The notes under the pieces were generated by a model. The model was not told the DNA's origin, made no database searches, and saw only the letters and a program-made list of their open reading frames with translations. A stretch of 64,000 nucleotides of DNA from Endocalyx cinctus (taxonomy: Eukaryota > Ascomycota > Sordariomycetes > Amphisphaeriales > Apiosporaceae). Of the stretch, positions 60,957 through 64,000 are shown in pieces. The position numbers were made by a program, and so were the translations under genes. Within the stretch, counting starts at the first letter, position 1, and each line of letters opens with the position of its first letter. Location: assembly GCA_001600455.1 (NCBI GenBank), contig BCKC01000002.1:1240001-1304000 (forward strand). Direction: 5' to 3'.

Positions 60957-63900
60957 TTATGAAGCATTACTTGGGACGCTGCGTGGCGTTACATCGCCGC
61001 TACGCTTTCGAATTAGGCTTTGATGTCCAGCCTTGGATGCGTTTGCAATCATTTGCATTTTCTTTCGAAGGGCAGAGAGTCTGCCGGTAATCATTTGGAT
61101 CACTTGTTGAATGTTAGCACGCGGACATGAGTACAGAGATAGAAAAGACTTACTTTTATGAACCGCTTGTTGATCGTCCTGGTTGATCTCTGGCGTACCA
61201 TCGTTAGGAGCGTCTCGATCTCCTCTTGTCGCGCCAGAGGCTTTGCGTGTCGATACGTCATCATCAGTATCCAGAACCGCTTCAAGCATTCGAATGGCTG
61301 TAATGTAAGATAATTCGCAGCCCGACAGGTCCTCGTTTGCTATTTCGTTGATAGCAGCTGCACGACTCATCTCCAGGGCTCTCTCGTACATTAGCTTCTC
61401 GGCACTAAGACCAGCAGTCAGAACGATGCCTTCAGCGCTCGAAGCGCCTGACGCAATAGCCTCAATCTGGTTATTGGATGGATGGCTGGGATGGTCCTCG
61501 GGGAGTTCCTTTTGAGCCTCAATCAGTTTGAGTCTTACGATTTCGGCCTTTTCTAATGTCTCGTTGAACCGTCTTCGAACCCATTGAACCGCAGAATTGA
61601 CCCTGTTTACTAGGTTCTGAGCACTATTCATATCACGGCTAACGATAGTGGTCGATTCACTCTTAGCTTTGCGTGCCCACCAGATGCTGGCAATGTCCAT
61701 GGATTTCGCTAGAAGTGAGAGAGCCTTGACGTAGAGAACCAATGCTTCTTCTGATAATACCACGATTGCCTCCGTTGTGAGGCCATCCTCATCTTCCGAG
61801 GACATTTTATCAGCGGAAGCACCGCCAAGGCCATGATCCATCGAAGGTGCAAGAGGCACGAGTTGCTTATATTTGACCTCGGCAAACCCCCAAACTACGT
61901 CACTCCTCGTAGCAAAATCCTCGACGCATTGGGCAACACGCGCATCTTCGTCCATAGGACCTCCCAACCGTCCATCGGTAATGAGCCCGGTGGGTGCCAC
62001 AGGCGTAGGATACGCAGGGAACGGGCTATACATATGCGGAGGTGAAGCACCCTTTCCAAGCATATGTGACGGGTATCTAAACCCAAACAGCCTTAGGCTA
62101 GCATCCTGGATAGCCTTAGAGATAACCGAAGTGGTAGAACCTGGGCTGCCCGAAAGGTTCTTGTCATATGAGCCTCGGCGGTAATGATCGGGCCGCTGTT
62201 TACCTTGGGCAATCTGAAGGGCGTTCGAAGGTTGAGCCGGTACCGCACCTGTAATTGATGTAGGAACACCTTGTTGGGTGGCCCTGCGCATGATCTGCCC
62301 TGATCTAGGAGATAGACCTTGGGCTCCTTTGGCGGCCAATTCATCGGCAAACGCATTAACTTCTACATGTTTCTTCTCAACTACCACGTAATCTCTCTCG
62401 AAGGCAATGTCTTGTGCGGTCTTCTCACCCTCATCGACGACAAGGCGCGTTGGCTTTGATGTAGAAGGAGCATCATCCCGAGTATATTTGTTGAGAGATG
62501 CATTGGACAGGTTACGTCTTCGTCGCTCTTCGATTAGAGAAGGTCGCGATGGAGCCGATGTAGATGGTATTGGTTGGGGTCTTCGAATACCAAGGCCAGG
62601 GGCTATATCCTCTCCCGGTGATTGCGGAATGCGGGAACTGCCTTGGGCTTGCGCAGCGTCATGCTTAAATTCCGGTGTAGTAGCCAGAGGTGATGACCTC
62701 ATGGGACGAGGTGATGATGAACCAACTTCAGGGCGCGTAGAATCGGCATCCGCACCGTACCGCCGGTGAGTTGATAATCTTCTTATGCTAATTGGAGGCT
62801 TATCTGTTCTTGATATGGGCTGCTGAACTTCCCTCGTAGGTGGCTTTTGGACTCTTGGTACATCATCTTCTACCAAGCCCGGGATGGGTTCAGAAATGAC
62901 ATCGTGACTGAAGAATTTTTCAAAGCTTAGTCGTTCGACGGGATTGCGCTTCAACAAGGCCCGAATTAACGCCTTGAGGTTGGGAGTAACTTGAACGTCG
63001 CGCGTGAACCTGATTTGATCTTCCGTGCTTTCTATTTTTCTAAGAAGTTCAACGTGGTTATTCGCCTTGAATGGTGGTTTCCCAGATATCATTTCATATG
63101 CTACAGTTCCAACAGACCATAGATCTGCCTTAGCATCATATCGCTCGTAACGTAATATCTCGGGTGCCATATATAAGGGAGAACCGCATAGCGTCTCCGC
63201 TAAAGAAGTAGATGGGAGGACTCGAGCGAAGCCAAAGTCGGCAAGCTTCAACATGGGTAACGATTGTAACCCGACCGCAGGTATCAAAGAGTCGTGACTA
63301 GCGCTCAATATCGGTCGGCTCTTACTCGATTCTCGATAAGCAAGCGATGGTAATAGTAAGAGGTTTTGGGGTTTAATGTCGCGATGGATGAAATTGCCTT
63401 CCCGAAGGAACTGCAATGCACTGGCGAGTTGTTTGAGGAAATGTCGTATAACTACTTCGTTAAGGCCTGCACCGGGGACACTTGGGTATTTACGAGCCAT
63501 ATCGCATGTCGCAGGGTGGGTGATAAGCTTCTCTCTCTTTTTTATAAAAAGCGACAAATCCCCAAGCTCGCAGTACTCCATCATAAGGTTGATGTGGGTT
63601 GAAGATTCGACACAATCATGAAGGGCAACGATATGCGGGTGTCGAAGTTTCCTCAGGATCTTAATTTCGCTATAGAGATTTTCTTTCAATTTCTTGTTTA
63701 ATCGGGCGAGTTCGACGGATTTGATAGCTACGGCAGCTCCAGATTCCTTTTCGACGTTAGCAGAGCTCCAGCAATAATGAACTGAGTCATAGGTATGGAT
63801 AATGGTGGAGCCCACTATTTCATGGGAGCAAGGCAATAAAATGGATAGAATATGGAAATGGTCTTTGAAATAACACATCGAGAAGGGCAAAAAAAGAAAA

Positions 63901-64000
63901 AGGTATAGCTCTAGAGAGATGGGAAAAGCAAGACAAGAGAAATAGAGTTGCACAGCTGCAGCTTCAGGGGAGACAAACCTTGTGCTTGCCCATGTATACC
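60957..64000 (-). CDS. ATG1: Autophagy serine/threonine kinase Atg1 (5' end outside window)
   Basis: Partial, complement(join(60957..61102,61154..63746,63979..>64000)); about 920 residues visible. It is the ULK1 homologue that starts autophagy in complex with Atg13 and Atg17. The window shows the end of the P-loop region (VYMGKHK), then [12 protein letters not shown] with the ATP-binding Lys, the catalytic loop [26 protein letters not shown] and the activation loop [16 protein letters not shown] long disordered middle follows, and the C-terminal tandem MIT region ([37 protein letters not shown]) is present. An intron of 232 nt separates the first visible exon from the rest; a readthrough frame across it exists but begins with unrelated hydrophobic sequence. 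The last intron (GTAAGT, branch GCTAAC) is 51 nt. Confidence 0.95.
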   Translation of the reverse strand, partial: YTWASTRFVSPEAAAVQLYFSCLAFPISLELYLFLFLPFSMCYFKDHFHILSILLPCSHEIVGSTIIHTYDSVHYCWSSANVEKESGAAVAIKSVELARLNKKLKENLYSEIKILRKLRHPHIVALHDCVESSTHINLMMEYCELGDLSLFIKKREKLITHPATCDMARKYPSVPGAGLNEVVIRHFLKQLASALQFLREGNFIHRDIKPQNLLLLPSLAYRESSKSRPILSASHDSLIPAVGLQSLPMLKLADFGFARVLPSTSLAETLCGSPLYMAPEILRYERYDAKADLWSVGTVAYEMISGKPPFKANNHVELLRKIESTEDQIRFTRDVQVTPNLKALIRALLKRNPVERLSFEKFFSHDVISEPIPGLVEDDVPRVQKPPTREVQQPISRTDKPPISIRRLSTHRRYGADADSTRPEVGSSSPRPMRSSPLATTPEFKHDAAQAQGSSRIPQSPGEDIAPGLGIRRPQPIPSTSAPSRPSLIEERRRRNLSNASLNKYTRDDAPSTSKPTRLVVDEGEKTAQDIAFERDYVVVEKKHVEVNAFADELAAKGAQGLSPRSGQIMRRATQQGVPTSITGAVPAQPSNALQIAQGKQRPDHYRRGSYDKNLSGSPGSTTSVISKAIQDASLRLFGFRYPSHMLGKGASPPHMYSPFPAYPTPVAPTGLITDGRLGGPMDEDARVAQCVEDFATRSDVVWGFAEVKYKQLVPLAPSMDHGLGGASADKMSSEDEDGLTTEAIVVLSEEALVLYVKALSLLAKSMDIASIWWARKAKSESTTIVSRDMNSAQNLVNRVNSAVQWVRRRFNETLEKAEIVRLKLIEAQKELPEDHPSHPSNNQIEAIASGASSAEGIVLTAGLSAEKLMYERALEMSRAAAINEIANEDLSGCELSYITAIRMLEAVLDTDDDVSTRKASGATRGDRDAPNDGTPEINQDDQQAVHKSKSFLSLYSCPRANIQQVIQMITGRLSALRKKMQMIANASKAGHQSLIRKRSGDVTPRSVPSNAS

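Noticed and set aside
63747..63953. N-terminal 69 residues of the continuous ATG1 frame
   Set aside because: Hydrophobic and unlike a kinase; the preceding VYMGKHK and following SGAAVAIK join across a GT-AG intron, so this is intron readthrough.

Overview
The window is nuclear DNA of a filamentous ascomycete (Pezizomycotina). Protein similarity by eye suggests a Sordariomycete, possibly Xylariales-like; this is inference, since no rRNA or barcode is present. Supporting signs are spliced genes with short 44-110 nt GT-AG introns carrying RCTAAC/CTRAC-type branch points, CT-rich 5' leaders, GC-rich exons set in AT-rich spacers full of homopolymer runs, and typical fungal genes (NDH-2, CSN5, GTR2, SAC7-type RhoGAP, ATG1, Mtr-type permease, ACS-family MFS).

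Layout. 0.5-17 kb is dense and rich in mitochondrial functions: mitochondrial TrpRS (-), mitoribosomal uS10m with a 14 x 30-bp coding repeat (-), divergent CSN5 (+), mitochondrial GluRS (-), Ydj1-type DnaJ (+), an acidic orphan protein (+) and a type II NADH dehydrogenase (-). 17-32 kb holds widely spaced genes: a long LCAT-like hydrolase (+), a single-pass Cys-rich membrane protein (+), a small ABM-domain protein (-), a four-TM protein (+) and a MIF/tautomerase-domain protein with disordered arms (+). 34-47 kb holds GTR2 (+), a secreted PI-PLC (+), a possible 70-aa protein (-), a seven-exon protein built from two copies of a zinc-finger module (+) and an ACS-family MFS transporter (-). 49-64 kb holds an Mtr-like amino acid permease (+), a 4.6-kb empty spacer, a SAC7-type RhoGAP (+) and ATG1 (-), whose 5' end runs off the window.

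Functional links. Two mitochondrial aminoacyl-tRNA synthetases and a mitoribosomal protein serve organelle translation, and NDH-2 feeds the respiratory chain. GTR2 (TORC1 amino acid signalling), the amino acid permease and ATG1 (autophagy) belong to nutrient sensing, but they are spread over 30 kb among unrelated genes and are probably neighbours by chance. There is no secondary-metabolite cluster, transposase, tRNA, rRNA or CRISPR array that I can support.

Exon joins were built by hand from splice motifs. Every model quoted closes in frame, but none has been checked against transcripts. The most unusual observations are the 30-bp repeat expansion in uS10m, the intragenic duplication of a three-exon zinc-finger block with intron positions and phases kept, the poor splice signals at the first intron of the NADH dehydrogenase, and a MIF domain buried inside a 351-aa protein.
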